A stretch of DNA of 64,000 nt, taken from Strix aluco. Lineage: Eukaryota > Chordata > Aves > Strigiformes > Strigidae. Below are positions 14,301-26,497 of this stretch, piece by piece (the stretch's first letter is position 1; each line of letters begins with the position of its first letter). The notes below the pieces were generated by a model. It saw nothing but the letters and a program-made list of their open reading frames with translations. It was not told where the DNA came from and ran no database searches. The translations under genes and the position numbers were made by a program. Location of the stretch: contig NC_133932.1 of NCBI RefSeq assembly GCF_031877795.1, positions 77,427,937-77,491,936 of the forward strand, in the 5' to 3' direction.

Positions 14301-17300
14301 AAAAGGGCAGTTTTCAAACAAGTAAGGCAACAGGTCCCAAGTAAGATGAGAAATATCTTCTAAGAAAACAGGGTGAGTGACAACTGGCAAGAGTCAGAAT
14401 TTTAATTTAAACATGCTTCATGAGAACAGACTGACAGCAGTGAGGACAATAAAGTGCTCCTCAGGTGTCAATGCTTATTAAAATAAAGCAGCATCCAAGG
14501 AAAATATCTAACTTAAAGGAAAGTAAAACCCAACTTTCTCCTAACAGTTTTAAATGCTGTTGTAGTCCTTTAAAAATTTGTTAACGTTTATTCATACTTT
14601 TCAGTCTGACACATTTTCCAAAAGTGCTATAAACAACTCACACCTGCATATAATTTCATTACGCTTCATTCAAGAGCCTGTGGTGATAATTTTGTAAAGC
14701 ATATTGTTGGCTTTCTCAAAGTACTGTTTCTTCTCAAGTTAGTATCAGTAAGAATTTTTTGTTTCTTTGTTTTTGTTATTAAAAGTAACGTGGATTTTTG
14801 AGTATTAGAGCACTACAGAATTTATACTTTCCTCATCAAAGTTGGGGGAAATGTACTACTGCATTACTCAACCAATTCATATGTACAGTCAGCATTGTTT
14901 TAAAAAATCTTTTTCTGAAAGAACATTAGGGTAAGGATAAGAGATGGTCCTAAAAGTAATAATTTGGCTTGGCAAGGGTTTTGCTATACTTTTTTCCTTT
15001 AACTTTTCAGTACTATATTTTTAAATCAAAACCCTGTACACTGGGAGCAGCCTAGCAGTTCCAGTAGTAAATTACAGCATATATCCAATAATGCTAAAGC
15101 ATGTTTAGCACTATATCCCAGAAATATTAGAGAAAGAATAAAAAGGTAAAGGCAAGTAGAAAAAAAGGAAAGCCATTAAGCCATTAACTTCCCAGTGGAA
15201 ATATATGGCTCAGAACTGAAAAATGAACCAAAAACCATACATTGAGATCTTGTTCCTCTTTGAACCTGATCATTCCTGCACATACAGGAAGTATAGCAGA
15301 AGTCCTTGCTTCTTAGCAGGACAAAATGCATGGGGTATCTCAAGACTTGCCGGCTTTTAAAATGTTTACCAGGATAGTGTATTAGGCCAAAAATCTGGAT
15401 GTGGTGTGCTCTTGTCTGCTTGTGCACAGCCCAGACACTGTCTCTCCTACTCTTGGTACAGATATGGAAACACATCTGTATTTCTTCTGGCAGCAAAGAT
15501 TCCTTGGTTCATCTGGCTTAGGCCCAGAAACGAGCACTGTCCTCCTAAATCCTCCAGTAGGTGCTACACACTTTCTGACATCTAGCAAACCTGTGAGTCT
15601 CCTCATTTATCACCTGTGGTTTGGGGATGGGGAGTAAAACTGTGTGGTCACACAAACAAGTCAGATGTACACCCAGGAAACCACAGGCATACATGAGCAA
15701 TATGCTACTCTAGAGAGCAGGTACAGCTGCTCCATGACCCAAGGTGGGCTGCATTCATGTGCTCACCACCTTTGCTTCAGAGTGTGTGATGCAGCCAAAT
15801 AATCAGCAGTCCTTTTGGGTCACCTCCATTAACTTCCTTGCATGGTCTTAACATCTGGCCCACTTGGGACAGCCAGCTAGGTTGCCCTTCCTCACATTTA
15901 AAGCACAAGGACAAGCTGTAAAATGATCCAAACTTTAGAAACACAGAATTTTAAAAGTTTTAATTAAGTTAAAAATCAAACTGGAACTCATAGTAAAGAG
16001 ATAATGTCAGAAGAGGTGAGAGTATCTCACTGAAGGGGGACTGCCTTGACTTAGTTTCTTAGTACTGGAGAGAGGCAAGTTTGTGCCTCCTGCTGTTGCT
16101 GCCTCCACCTCTTGGCATTCAGTTTATGCAGGAAATCAGTTTTTAGCTGCTGCCAAACTGGAACCTCACAGAGCAATAAGTTCACAGTGCTTTCCAGAAC
16201 TTAGTAATAAAGCAAATCTTGAGCACCTCTTCATATTTACTGAGCAATGAAATATCACGCCAGAATTAAAGGGTGTTTCTGAAAATAGTTTGAATGTGAA
16301 TCAGAGGGTATTTCAGCAGATAAAATGGAGTAATTACAGGGTAGGAAGAACAAATAGACTGTAATAGATAAGTGAGACAGGCAATCATAGACAAACTGTT
16401 TACTTCCCTGCTGATGGATGAATAGAGCAAAGGGTCACCTAGGTGGGGTTTTTTTATTTAACTTTTTGCTGGTAGATTTATTCTTGATGTCAGGCTTAAC
16501 AGACAAGACCAGACTGACTATTTGGTAGCAATGTACTAGATATTTTTAATACCACACAGCTCTGAGGAAGTCTTTAACCACCATCTAAAATAGTTTTTTT
16601 ATAGGAGGATGGTAAACATTATGTCCAGCTAGTCAAACTGACCCAGGGCAATGAGACCTTCCAATTCTTAATCCAGTGTTTAAGCAGCATCAAAGCAGCT
16701 GTCTTTGCAAGGCTGTAATCAAGTGCTAGAAAAAAACTTTTGCTGGAGCTCCCAGAAATTGTGAGTCTTGGAGTCATTAAGCCTTCAGTGACCAGTGACA
16801 ACACAGCTTGATGTAGCATGATGAACCATGTCACTGCTTTTGATTATTAATGGACTCTCACTAGGCACAAAGTCTGAGACACAGATATTAGTTTTATGAC
16901 TGCATCCTACGTTAACAGAGAGATGCTTAGACCCAAGCAATAAAAACAAAATTTTTTTTTTTATTTATTTAAATGGTGACATTTTCATGTTCATTCCTTC
17001 AGGGTATCTTCGACTGATGAACTTTCAAGGTCTTGAAACTTCAAAAATGCTTAACTGCAGAACTAAGCAAGTCTATCCCTCTGCTTTCTGACATGTATCA
17101 TGTACCACCTTCCACTTGTCTTCCAAAGGAAATGCCCAACAGTTCATCACATACTTCGTGGAGAAACCCAGGAATAATCAACACAACCAGTTAGAGTATA
17201 CTCAATAGAAAAAGCCAAGTCTATTACCGGCTTGAGAGGTCAGAGAAACGTGAGAAACAAAGTAACCTGGGGCAGATGGACTGATTGAGTGCTCATGAGG

Positions 17301-17640
17301 TAGGCAGAACTAGCCTAATTAACAGCCCTTCCTTAAATGACAATCCAGAACAATTTTTCTTTTCTGCCTTTGTGTTTATCTCAAGGCTTGCTTTTTTTCT
17401 GATTTAAATTACGGAGCTTTAAAAAACAACTCTCATGATAAAAGTATTATACTTTTAATAAAGAAGATGGCAAAATAAATTGGTTTAGTTTCCTAACCCA
17501 TCTCTCCTCATGTCAAAAATTATTTTTAACTGTTTCTAATTTTTGTCAAATGAGTCAGATGAATTAAGCGCTATTTCAACAGAAGTTTATCTGTACTTCT
17601 TTTTATTTTTTTTATCGCATCACATAGACAGGTTTTGACT

Positions 17641-17750
17641 TCATGACGACCCTGAGCAACATCGAAGCCAGCCCTCCTTCAGCACAAAGCTGGACCAGCC
17701 GACCTCCACAGGTCCCTTCCAATCCAAATCATTCTCTGATGATATTCTAA
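17641..17750 (+). mobile_element. CR1 3'-end fragment
   Basis: The segment resembles the last about 110 bases of CR1. It carries a 'ccctgagcaac' block, a degraded 'gctggaccagccgacctcca' block, then 'caggtcccttccaa' and a 'cattctctgatgatattct' tail resembling the CR1 octamer end. It is old, with many mismatches and no coding content. It lies in ITGBL1 intron 2, antisense to that gene. Confidence 0.7.
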
Positions 17751-19022
17751 TAGGCTGGCTATGAACCAGCCCGTTCTTTCTGTTTTCACGATTTGACTAA
17801 TGCTGCTGAAAAAGTAAGAGCTCTGAGACTGGACAAGCCTTACTTTGTGATGGCAAAATATATTATCGTAAGTTTGTAATAAGAGGTATATAGAAAAGGG
17901 GATATGCTTCAGAGGGGTTTTTAACTCATGTGTTCAGTTTTTCCCTGTCAAAATTTCTGCTTGACCATGAGAACTAGCACTTTTCACAAAAACAAAAAAA
18001 AATAACTGATTCCTTCTGACATGTGATGGATTCCTGGTGGGGAGTACAGCTGGATGTGTCAGCTGAATTTCAGAAAGGAGCACTGAAATTCCTCTTTTGA
18101 TCATGAAGGTAAGTCTGCCTGTAGTGTTGAGTGTGCAACATAATCAAAATTGTGACACAAAGATGGCTGCTGTCAATACCACTGGTAAGAGGAGACTGAA
18201 AATGCTGTCTGAGCACAGCTGATATTAATATTCCTGAAGTTTAATTTTTCTAACCCTGTCATTTCTGCTGCTTGAAAAACAAATGCCTATGTACCCTCTG
18301 CTACTTTCACTTAAATTCCTTTTGCATATTTTAATTTCACTGCTACCACTACAAACACTGCAGACAAAGCAACTGAAGTTTTGCAGGCAGAGAAAGTAAT
18401 GAAGCAAAATGACTGTTGCATCTAATAGTTAACAGCTGTATCTATGCCTATCTGTTGCTTCCTCATTTCATTGTCTAGGATGAAATCCTTTCTTTCATCC
18501 TCTGATGAAATCCTCCTGCTCATCCTCTGGGATGAACAGTTGCCTCTAGGCATCCTCTATAGTATCTGTTCGGACACCAGTGTTTGTCAATTCCCTGTTC
18601 ATATACCAACTGCGCAATTCTTTATGGGAGTCTGAGGACCACATCTCATTACTCAGGAACCAAAAAATATCTCTTGAAAGTTCACGACAATACTAGCTTA
18701 AAACATTTACAGAGAGAAGCCCACAAATCTGTTCAGCAGACTGTACAGCTCCACATCACTTTTCATTCCCCAGGATTTCTAAATCAGAGCGTTCTTAGGC
18801 TCTCTGCAAAACAGAAAAAGTGATCAAATTTCCCAGCCATATTAAAACACGGGTGGAAATATATTTAAGAGAAAACACAGAAATTGAGAGTTGGACTAAT
18901 GTAAATGTATGTAATTACTATCCTCAGAGAGCCTTCTGTAGAACATCCTATCATTAGATGTTTGGAAAGTAGCAGAAAAGATTAACTGAAATCTAAATAT
19001 ATCACTAGGACATCTTGCAAAG

Positions 19023-19038
19023 AAAAAAAAAAAAAAAA
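19023..19038. repeat. Poly(A) run of 16
   Basis: A simple A homopolymer on the plus strand in ITGBL1 intron 2. I could not recognise a retroposed sequence upstream of it, so it is listed only as low-complexity sequence. Confidence 0.9.
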
Positions 19039-20311
19039 GGTGTTTCAAGATGCATTGATATATCAAGTAACTCCTGACAGACCTAATCTTGTTATATTAC
19101 CTCTGGAACTGTTTGAATGCCAGGTATACCAAAGTGCACCCCTGGCCAATGTACATGCTATACCAACAGAAGAATTGCATACAAGAACAGCAGAACAGAT
19201 GGTACTTAAAAGCATTATGGATGCTTATATTCCATTTACAATACAAGGATTCTTTGTGTTTAAGGTTTACACCTCAAAACAACAAAAAATTCAATATGAC
19301 TTTGCATTGATTTGTCTCTTAGTGTTTAGATGGTGATACTCTGCTCACCATGTCACTGCACTGCATTTGGAGAGCATCTGTTTTAGTTTTCAAACTTATA
19401 AGTTTTGAAAGCTGTCATGCTTAATTTACATTTTCCAGCATATTGGGTGGGGAAGGAAATAATATTTTTATTTAAATTGTATTTCTAGGTACATTTCTTA
19501 TGACAAAGAATGTAAAAGTGCTTTTATCATTAAAATGCTACCTTGGAAGAAGACAGTAGTGGGGGGAAAGAAATTAAGACATTGAACTATGTTTATTTCC
19601 CTGCTCATTTCATTTTAATGCCAAAACATATCTTGTAATGTCAATACAATATGTTTCAGCATAGCATTCAAACAAATCATCTTTTTTGGTGCTCTCCCAC
19701 ATTTTTTCCAGAAATATATCTTGTCTATCCAAGTGTCTAAAACAGGATTTTCCTGCCTAGCTGTTTGCCTGGGAAGGTGTTGGTATTTCCCTATGAGTTT
19801 TTGGCATCTGCCAGCTTAGTCTTCCCTTTCTATACCACATGCACTATGTCTTCAGGCATTCGTCTCCTTCAGTTGCAGACTGAATGAAACCACTGGGTTA
19901 GGAATTTTATGAATGTTACCATCACAAAATTAATTCAGTGTTTAAAAACTATGGCTGCTATAACAGACCTACATTTTCCTGTTCCGAGGAACACTTTGTA
20001 CTGCTTCTAGTCTCATACATTCCAGCTGCCGTATGTATACAAAGTCTTTACATTTGTTTCCAACCTTTCATCCTTTTCTTCTTCTCACTTTCACCACATT
20101 AAATTTCCTATGTGCATTTTGATTCTTTTTCAGCCAAGCAGTAAGCCACAGCAGAGTGGAACTCTTGGCTTCTGATGCTTGCCAGAAGGTGTTATGAGGT
20201 ATGTGGCCAACGTAATGCTCAGTCTGATCCATTTTTGAAAAAGGATTTAAAAATTCAAACTGACAGTTCAGAATACAAACAAAAGCTTAACGTTTTGACA
20301 TTGCTATGACC

Positions 20312-20331
20312 AAAAAAAAAAAAAAAAAAAA
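20312..20331. repeat. Poly(A) run of 20
   Basis: An uninterrupted run of 20 A on the plus strand in ITGBL1 intron 2. It could be a retroposition tail or simple slippage. No clear source gene was recognised next to it. Confidence 0.9.
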
Positions 20332-21837
20332 GCGTGCTTAAGGAACGCAAGTATTTATTATAAAAGTGTTGAGCAGATGACCAAATGAAATGTTAGCTTT
20401 TAGGTAGCAAAGAGTCTCTGTATATAGTGACATTAAAGTAGGGACAGAATTAGCAAAACTGTCCATCAGCAATACTATATGACTCACTGAAAGACATTTA
20501 AAACCACTTATGTGACTCACTTTGGGAGGAAAGACAGAGCAAAAGGGGAGGAATAGTATATGGTGGGAATGTCCATTATGCCAAGACATTATGGGACACT
20601 TCAACACCAGCTTCCATCACTAGACTTGCAAGGTAACAATTCTGTCGCACAGTACAGAGGGAGTAACGTCACCCTCTAAAAGAATTGCCTTTCCTTCTGA
20701 GGCTAACCTAGCAAAAAATTTTAAGCACCACAGTTACCTGGTTTTATAGAATACACAGTCCAGAAATGCAGATATTTTCCTTACAGCAGCTTCCGAAATC
20801 ATTGCTTCCCAGCAACAATGAATGACACAGTATCAGCAAGACCAAAACAGCTCCATGAAGGGCTCTCCTAAAAGGATGTGGGAGACACTGGGCTAAAGGA
20901 AAAGATAGGCAGCAATGTGTTCATATTTCTTGGATGCAGGAGAAAAGGAGAAGACTGGGGAAGTCCTCTGTGGGGGTGGAACTCCCCATATCCTTCCTAC
21001 AAATGTGCACAAGAAGTGGGATGAAGACCATGTGCCTAGGCTATGTGGGAAGACCAACAAAGAGGGAAGAAGAAACATTCATACAGACTTGTGCTGTATG
21101 CTACATTCATAGCATTACCCTGTATATAGCTGGTTGTTTTTAAGGTGAAGAAGGGAATAGTGGGGGCAATTCCCCGATTCCCAATGATACAAAAGAAATC
21201 AGTTTGATAGAAGTGTTGCACCCCCACAATGGCAACATCTTTTGACTTGCTATCAATCTAGGCAATGTTTTCAGCTATCAACGCAGGGTTCAGTTCATTG
21301 CCATCCAAAAATAATTAACTTTCTGGAGGGTATAATATTGCATTGAGACAATATAGGGAATGTATATTCCCATGGCAGCACTTAAAAAACTGGCCTATTT
21401 CTATAAGTTTATTAGCATGTAATACTACTTGCTACCATTTTTTCATTATCTGTCAAAACATTTTTACATATTTACTTCCAGTGAAAAATGCAGAACAGAT
21501 GTGGTTCCTGCTTACATAGGAATTATCTTATTTGCTGTTTAATGGAGCCAACAAGGATAAGGAGCTTCTAGAATATAGGCATGGTCTATATAGTCATTTG
21601 CCATGGTCTATATTACCCTTCAACAAACTGCAGGGCAACAATTCCCTTTCCCTTGCTGTTTTGTACCTTTTGCCAGTTATGCACAAGGTCAGTGGTTGAC
21701 TAAGAATCACTTCTTTAAAGAAAGCAAATAAAAAAAATTGAAAAGTTTCTATTTAATAAACCCACTGCTAACTTTCCATCAAATCGCAAGGGTTGGGTAA
21801 AAAATGTTTTCCATGACTCTGAGCTTGTTACAGAAGT

Positions 21838-23970
21838 CACAGAATCATGAAGGTTGAAAAAGACCTTGAAGATCATCCAGTCCAACCATCAACACAACAT
21901 TAACAGTTCCCAACTACACCATATCCCTCAGCACTAAGTCAACCCTACTCTTGAACACCTCCAGGGATGGGGACTCCACCACCACCCTGGGCAGCCCATT
22001 CCAATGCCTAACAACCCATTCTGTAAAGAAATGCTTCCTAATATCTAGTCTAGTAAACCTTCCCTGGCGCAACTTGAGGCCATTCCCTCTTGTTCTATCG
22101 CTTATTACTTGGTTAAAGAGACTCATCCCCAGCTCTCTGCAACCTCCTTTCAGGTAGCTGTAGAGGGCGATGAGGTCTCCCCTCAGCCTCCTCTTCTTCA
22201 GACTAAACAACCCCAGTTCCCTCAGCCGCTCCTCGTACGACCTGTGCTCCAGACCCTTCACCAGCTTCGTTGCCCTTCTCTGGACACGCTCGAGTAATTC
22301 AATGTCCTTTTTGTAGTGAGGGGCCCAAAACTGAACACAGTCATCGAGGTGTGGCCTCACCAGTGCCGAGTACAGGGGTAAGATCACTTCCCTGTCCCTG
22401 CTGACCACACTATTTCTGATACAAGCCAGGATGCCATTGGCCTTCTTGGCCACCTGGGCACACTGCTGGCTCATGTTCAGCCGGCTGTCAATCAACACCC
22501 CCAGGTCCCTCTCTGACTGGCAGCTCTCCAGCCACTCCTCCCCAAGCCTGTAGCGCTGCTGGGGGTTGTTGTGGCCCAAGTGCAGCACCCGGCATTTGGC
22601 CTTATTGAAGCTCATGCAGTTGGCCTTAGCCCATCGCTCCAGCCTGTCCAGGTCTCTCTGCAGAGCCTCCCTACCCTCGAGCCGATCAACACTCCCACCC
22701 AACTTGGTGTCATCTGCAAACTTACTGAGGGTGCACTCGATCCCCTCGTCTAGATCATCAATAAAGATGTTAAACAGGAGTGGTCCCAAAACCGAGCCCC
22801 GGGGGACACCAGTCATGACCGGCCACCAACCGGATTTAACTCCATTCACCACAACTCTTTGGGCCCAGCCATCCAGCCAGTTTTTTACCCAGCAAAGCAT
22901 GCGATCATCCAAGCCTCAAGCAGCCAGTTTCGCCAGGAGAATGCTGTGGGAAACGGTGTCAAAGGCCTTACTAAAGTCAAAGTAGACAACATCCACAGCC
23001 TTTCCTTCATCCAAGAAGCAGGTTGCCCTGTCGTAGAAGGAGATCAGGTTTGTCAAGCAGGACCTGCCTTTCATAAACCCATGCTGACTGGGCCTGGTTT
23101 TCCCGCATGTGTTGTGTGATGGTACTCAGGATGAGCTGCTCCATCAGCTTCCCAGGCACCAAAGTCAAGCTGACAGGCCTGTAATTTCCCGGATCATCCT
23201 TCCAACCCTTCTTATAGATGGGCGTCACATTGGCCGATTTCAAATCTGTCGGGACCTCGCTGGTCAGCCAGGACTGCTGGTAAATGATGGAAAGAGGCTT
23301 GGCGAGCCCCAGCCAGCTCCTTCAGCACCCTCAGGTGTATCCCATTCAGTTCCATAGACTTGTGTATGTCTATGTGATGCAGTAGATCACTGACTATCTC
23401 CTCCTGGATTGCGGGGGGGTCGTTCTCCCAGTCTCTGTCTTCTGGCTGAGGAGGCTGGATTCCCTCAGTACAACTAGTCTTGTTATTAAAGACTGAGGCA
23501 AAGAAGGCATTAAGCACCTCAGCCTTTTCCTCATCACTTGTTACCATGTTTCTTCCTGTGTCTAGCAGGGGATGGAGGCTCTCCCTGGCCTTTCTTTTGT
23601 TGTTGAGATACTTATAGAAACATTTCTTGTTATCCTTGGTTGCTGAAGCCAGATTAATTTCTAGCTGGACTTTAGACCTCCTGATTTCCACCCTGCATAG
23701 CCTTACAGCATCTTTGTAATCACTGTGAGTCACTAGCCCCTTCTTCCAAAGGCTGTAAACTCTCCTTTTCTCCCTGAGTTGCAGCCAAAGCTCCCTGTTT
23801 AGCCAGGGGGGTCTTCTCTGGCACCAGCTTCTCTTACAGCACCTGGGGACAGCCTGCTCCTGTGCCACTAAGACTTTCTTCTTAAAGAGTGTCCAGCCTT
23901 CCTGGACCCCTATACCCTTCAGGACCATCTCCTAAGGGATTCTGTCAAGCAGTACGAAAGTCAATCCACC
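21838..23970 (-). mobile_element. CR1 LINE, 5'-truncated copy 1 (about 2.1 kb)
   Basis: This is a minus-strand CR1 copy: its 3' end lies at 21838, where 'cacagaatca' matches the complement of the CR1 tail octamer. A short 3' UTR of about 75 bases separates the tail from the ORF2 stop at 21914. The body covers the region between endonuclease and reverse transcriptase, the whole reverse transcriptase, and the C-terminal domain of ORF2. The upstream end is ill-defined, near 23970, where CR1-like coding (a DRIP.EMVLKG.GVQEGW-type stretch) fades out. The endonuclease, ORF1 and 5' UTR are missing, so it is a normal 5'-truncated insertion. It lies in ITGBL1 intron 2 in the same sense as the gene and resembles the copy at 25470-26497 very closely. 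Confidence 0.93.
21914..23970 (-). pseudogene. CR1 ORF2 (reverse transcriptase) pseudogene, copy 1
   Basis: ORF2 drives target-primed retrotransposition of CR1. Reading the minus strand from about 23970, the frame gives the linker (QEGWTLFKKKVLVAQEQAVP) and the stretch ending in DIHKSMELNGIHLRVLKELA. A frameshift near 23300 follows. A second frame then gives NVTPIYKKG and NYRPVSL. Another shift lies near 23085, and after it the translation runs VYFDFSKAFDTVSHSILLAK, a core palm block, up to an in-frame TGA at 22916-22918. From 22912 the frame stays open for 332 codons to 21914. This part holds [10 protein letters not shown] (family members usually have GVPQGS), the catalytic FADDTK box at 22703-22720, and the CR1 C-terminal region ending in LRDMV. 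At least two frameshifts and one stop make it inactive. Confidence 0.9.
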
Positions 23971-24334
23971 ACTTATCTCTAGAAAGAATTAATTTATGCC
24001 TCTCTGTTGAAAAGATGCTTAAACTTTAAACAAGCAAGCTTGTTCCCAGGGTCATTCCTGCTTAGAGACTTGGTAGTGGTCATTTAGAAATGTGGTCATT
24101 TAGAAAGTTGAAACAGACATTCATATTTTATAAAGTATTATAAATACTGCAAAAGATGAAAGTTCTTAGTCTTAACAGATTAAAATCAATGGTTATGCAT
24201 CCCTTTCAATAAATTATTATATTTAGAAACTTAATAGCATGACAAAAACTATATTACCACAGATCCTCCTCACTAAGGCAGAACACCAGGCCAAGAATTG
24301 GTTTCACATCACCATCAAAGAAAATCAGCCTCAA

Positions 24335-24455
24335 AGAGACCTCTGGAAGAGATCATCCGGTACACTTCTGTGCCTGGAGGCACAAACAAGTGCCTGACAG
24401 ATATTTGTCCAACCTGTTCTTGAACCCCCCAGTGACAGAGATTGTATAGTATATC
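24335..24455 (-). mobile_element. Possible old CR1/L3-like 3' fragment
   Basis: The plus strand reads 'agatcatccggtacacttct', later 'tccaacctgttcttgaac' and 'ccccagtgacagagattg'. These resemble the complement of the conserved 3' region of ancient CR1/L3 LINEs (blocks of the 'gatcatctagtccaa', 'ctgttcttaaa' and 'ccagtgatggagattc' type). The similarity is interrupted and the boundaries uncertain. It lies between the two young CR1 copies but is clearly more decayed than either. Confidence 0.45.
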
Positions 24456-25469
24456 TAAGACAAGCTTTTTTATTATGTTCAAAAACACTCCCTCTCTTGG
24501 GAGTAAGAAAAGCAACGAACAGATAATTCAAAGTACTAAAACAAACTGTAAAATTTCAGTGTGCTGTGCCACCTACTCTGGGAAGGAAAAAGGGCTGAAG
24601 CCGGAAGAAATGACAATACAGCAGTGGACACCTGATTTATTCCTATTTTAAAGATTCCATGGTTTAGATTCGTACCCTACCAGGAGCCTCTACAACTGAA
24701 CAACGCCTGCATGAATAAAGTATGAGCTGAGAAACAGTATTTAATTTCATACAACTGTGGGTAACTTCTACAAGGTCAGTGAATACCTAAGGCAGTTCAG
24801 CTGCTCTTGAGGCAAGCCTCCTCTAAGAAAATATATTCCCGGGACACAAGCGTGAGAGCAGAGGTCACTGGTTTGAGAAAGAGCCACCAGGAAGTGTAAA
24901 GAGAGCCAAGGTGGGTCTAACTTCCACTCAGGTCCTCATGGAAACTATTCTTTGATGAGCCAGAGGAATGGATTAGGAAACCTGTGAAGAGCAGTGCCAA
25001 GGACTTGGGCCAGATAAAGACTACTCAGAAAGCAGAAAAGACTCTGAGAACAGCAACTGGAATTAGGAAAAACAATTTGGCAATTGGAGATAATGAAAAC
25101 GTTCAGAATGGCGCTGGCAGCCACTGTTCATACAGAAAAAGATGGAGGGGAAGCCAAGACAACACCAGAAACCCTGAAAGACAGAGCACTAAAAGCCCAT
25201 ACGAAGGGGCACAGGAACTATGTGCTTGTTTTGAAAGAGCTTAATAAATTATGTCCCAGGCAGAGTAAGACTATTTTAAAATCCACTCTGAGTTCCTCTG
25301 ATAGGCACCCATGAAATAAAATCAAGTCCACAGTCACTGTATTGTTTAGATATAGCCTCCAAGATATTATCCTGCAAGAACTTCATTCAAAAAAATCTCA
25401 TGTGATATGCCTCTTTGAAACCACTTACAGAGAAATCATGCTGTATTTTCTGGATAATATCTGTAAAAA

Positions 25470-26497
25470 TCACAGAATCACAGAATCACAGAATTGTCTA
25501 GGTTGGAAAAGACCTTGAAGATCATCTAGTCCAACCATCAACACAACATTAACAGTTCCCAACTACACCATATCCCTCAGCGCTATGACAACCCGACTCT
25601 TAAACACCTCCAGGGATGGGGACTCCACCACCTCCCTGGGCAGCCCATTCCAACGCCTAACAACCCGTTCTGTAAAGAAATGCTTCCTAATATCTAGTCT
25701 AGTAAACCTTCCCTGGTGCAACTTGAGGCCATTCCCTCTTGTCCTATGACTTATTACTTGGTTAAAGAGACTCATCCCCAGCTCTCTGCAACCTCCTTTC
25801 AGGTAGCTGTAGAGGGCGATGAGGTCTCCCCTCAGCCTCCTCTTCTTCAGACTAAACAACCCCAGTTCCCTCAGCCGCTCCTCGTACGACCTGTGCTCCA
25901 GACCCTTCACCAGCTTCGTTGCCCTTCTCTGGACACGCTCGAGTAATTCAATGTCCTTTTTGTAGTGAGGGGCCCAAAACTGAACACAGTCATCGAGGTG
26001 TGGCCTCACCAGTGCCGAGTACAGGGGTAAGATCACTTCCCTGTCCCTGCTGACCACACTATTTCTGATACAAGCCAGGATGCCATTGGCCTTCTTGGCC
26101 ACCTGGGCACACTGCTGGCTCATGTTCAGCCGGCTGTCAATCAACACCCCCAGGTCCCTCTCTGACTGGCAGCTCTCCAGCCACTCCTCCCCAAGCCTGT
26201 AGCGCTGCTGGGGGTTGTTGTGGCCCAAGTGCAGCACCCGGCATTTGGCCTTATTGAAGCTCATACACTTGGCCTTAGCCCATTGCTCCAGCCTGTCCAG
26301 GTCTCTCTGCAGAGCCTCCCTACCCTCGAGCCGATCAACACTCCCACCCAACTTGGTGTCGTCTGCAAACTTACTGAGGGTGCACTCGATCCCCTCATCT
26401 AGATCATCAATAAAGATGTTAAACAGGAGTGGCCCCAAAACCGAGCCCTGGGGGACACCACTCGTGACCGGTCGCCAACTGGATTTAATTCCGTCCA
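25470..26497 (-). mobile_element. CR1 LINE, 5'-truncated copy 2 (about 1.0 kb)
   Basis: A minus-strand CR1 copy with three CACAGAAT-type octamers at 25471-25494, which is the complement of the CR1 3' tail. A short 3' UTR precedes the ORF2 stop at 25563. The insertion is truncated inside the reverse transcriptase: the similarity stops at about 26497, just before [14 protein letters not shown], and unrelated AT-rich DNA follows. Over the shared 1 kb it differs from the copy at 21838-23970 by only scattered substitutions. Both lie on the same strand about 1.5 kb apart, in ITGBL1 intron 2. Confidence 0.95.
25563..26497 (-). pseudogene. CR1 ORF2 C-terminal fragment (open frame), copy 2
   Basis: The truncated reverse transcriptase stays open across the whole CR1 part. 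It contains [10 protein letters not shown], the catalytic FADDTK box at 26352-26369, and the C-terminal domain ending in LRDMV. The N-terminal half of the reverse transcriptase, the endonuclease and ORF1 are absent, so it cannot be functional. The same frame continues upstream through non-CR1 DNA to about 26846, making a chance open frame of 427 codons. That upstream piece shows no resemblance to any protein I recognise and is not part of CR1. The absence of stops in the CR1 portion suggests a fairly recent insertion. Confidence 0.85.

Noticed and set aside
22566..22985. Plus-strand open frames inside the CR1 copies (for example 139 codons here)
   Set aside because: They are antisense shadows of the CR1 reverse transcriptase, and the same shadow frames recur in the second CR1 copy.
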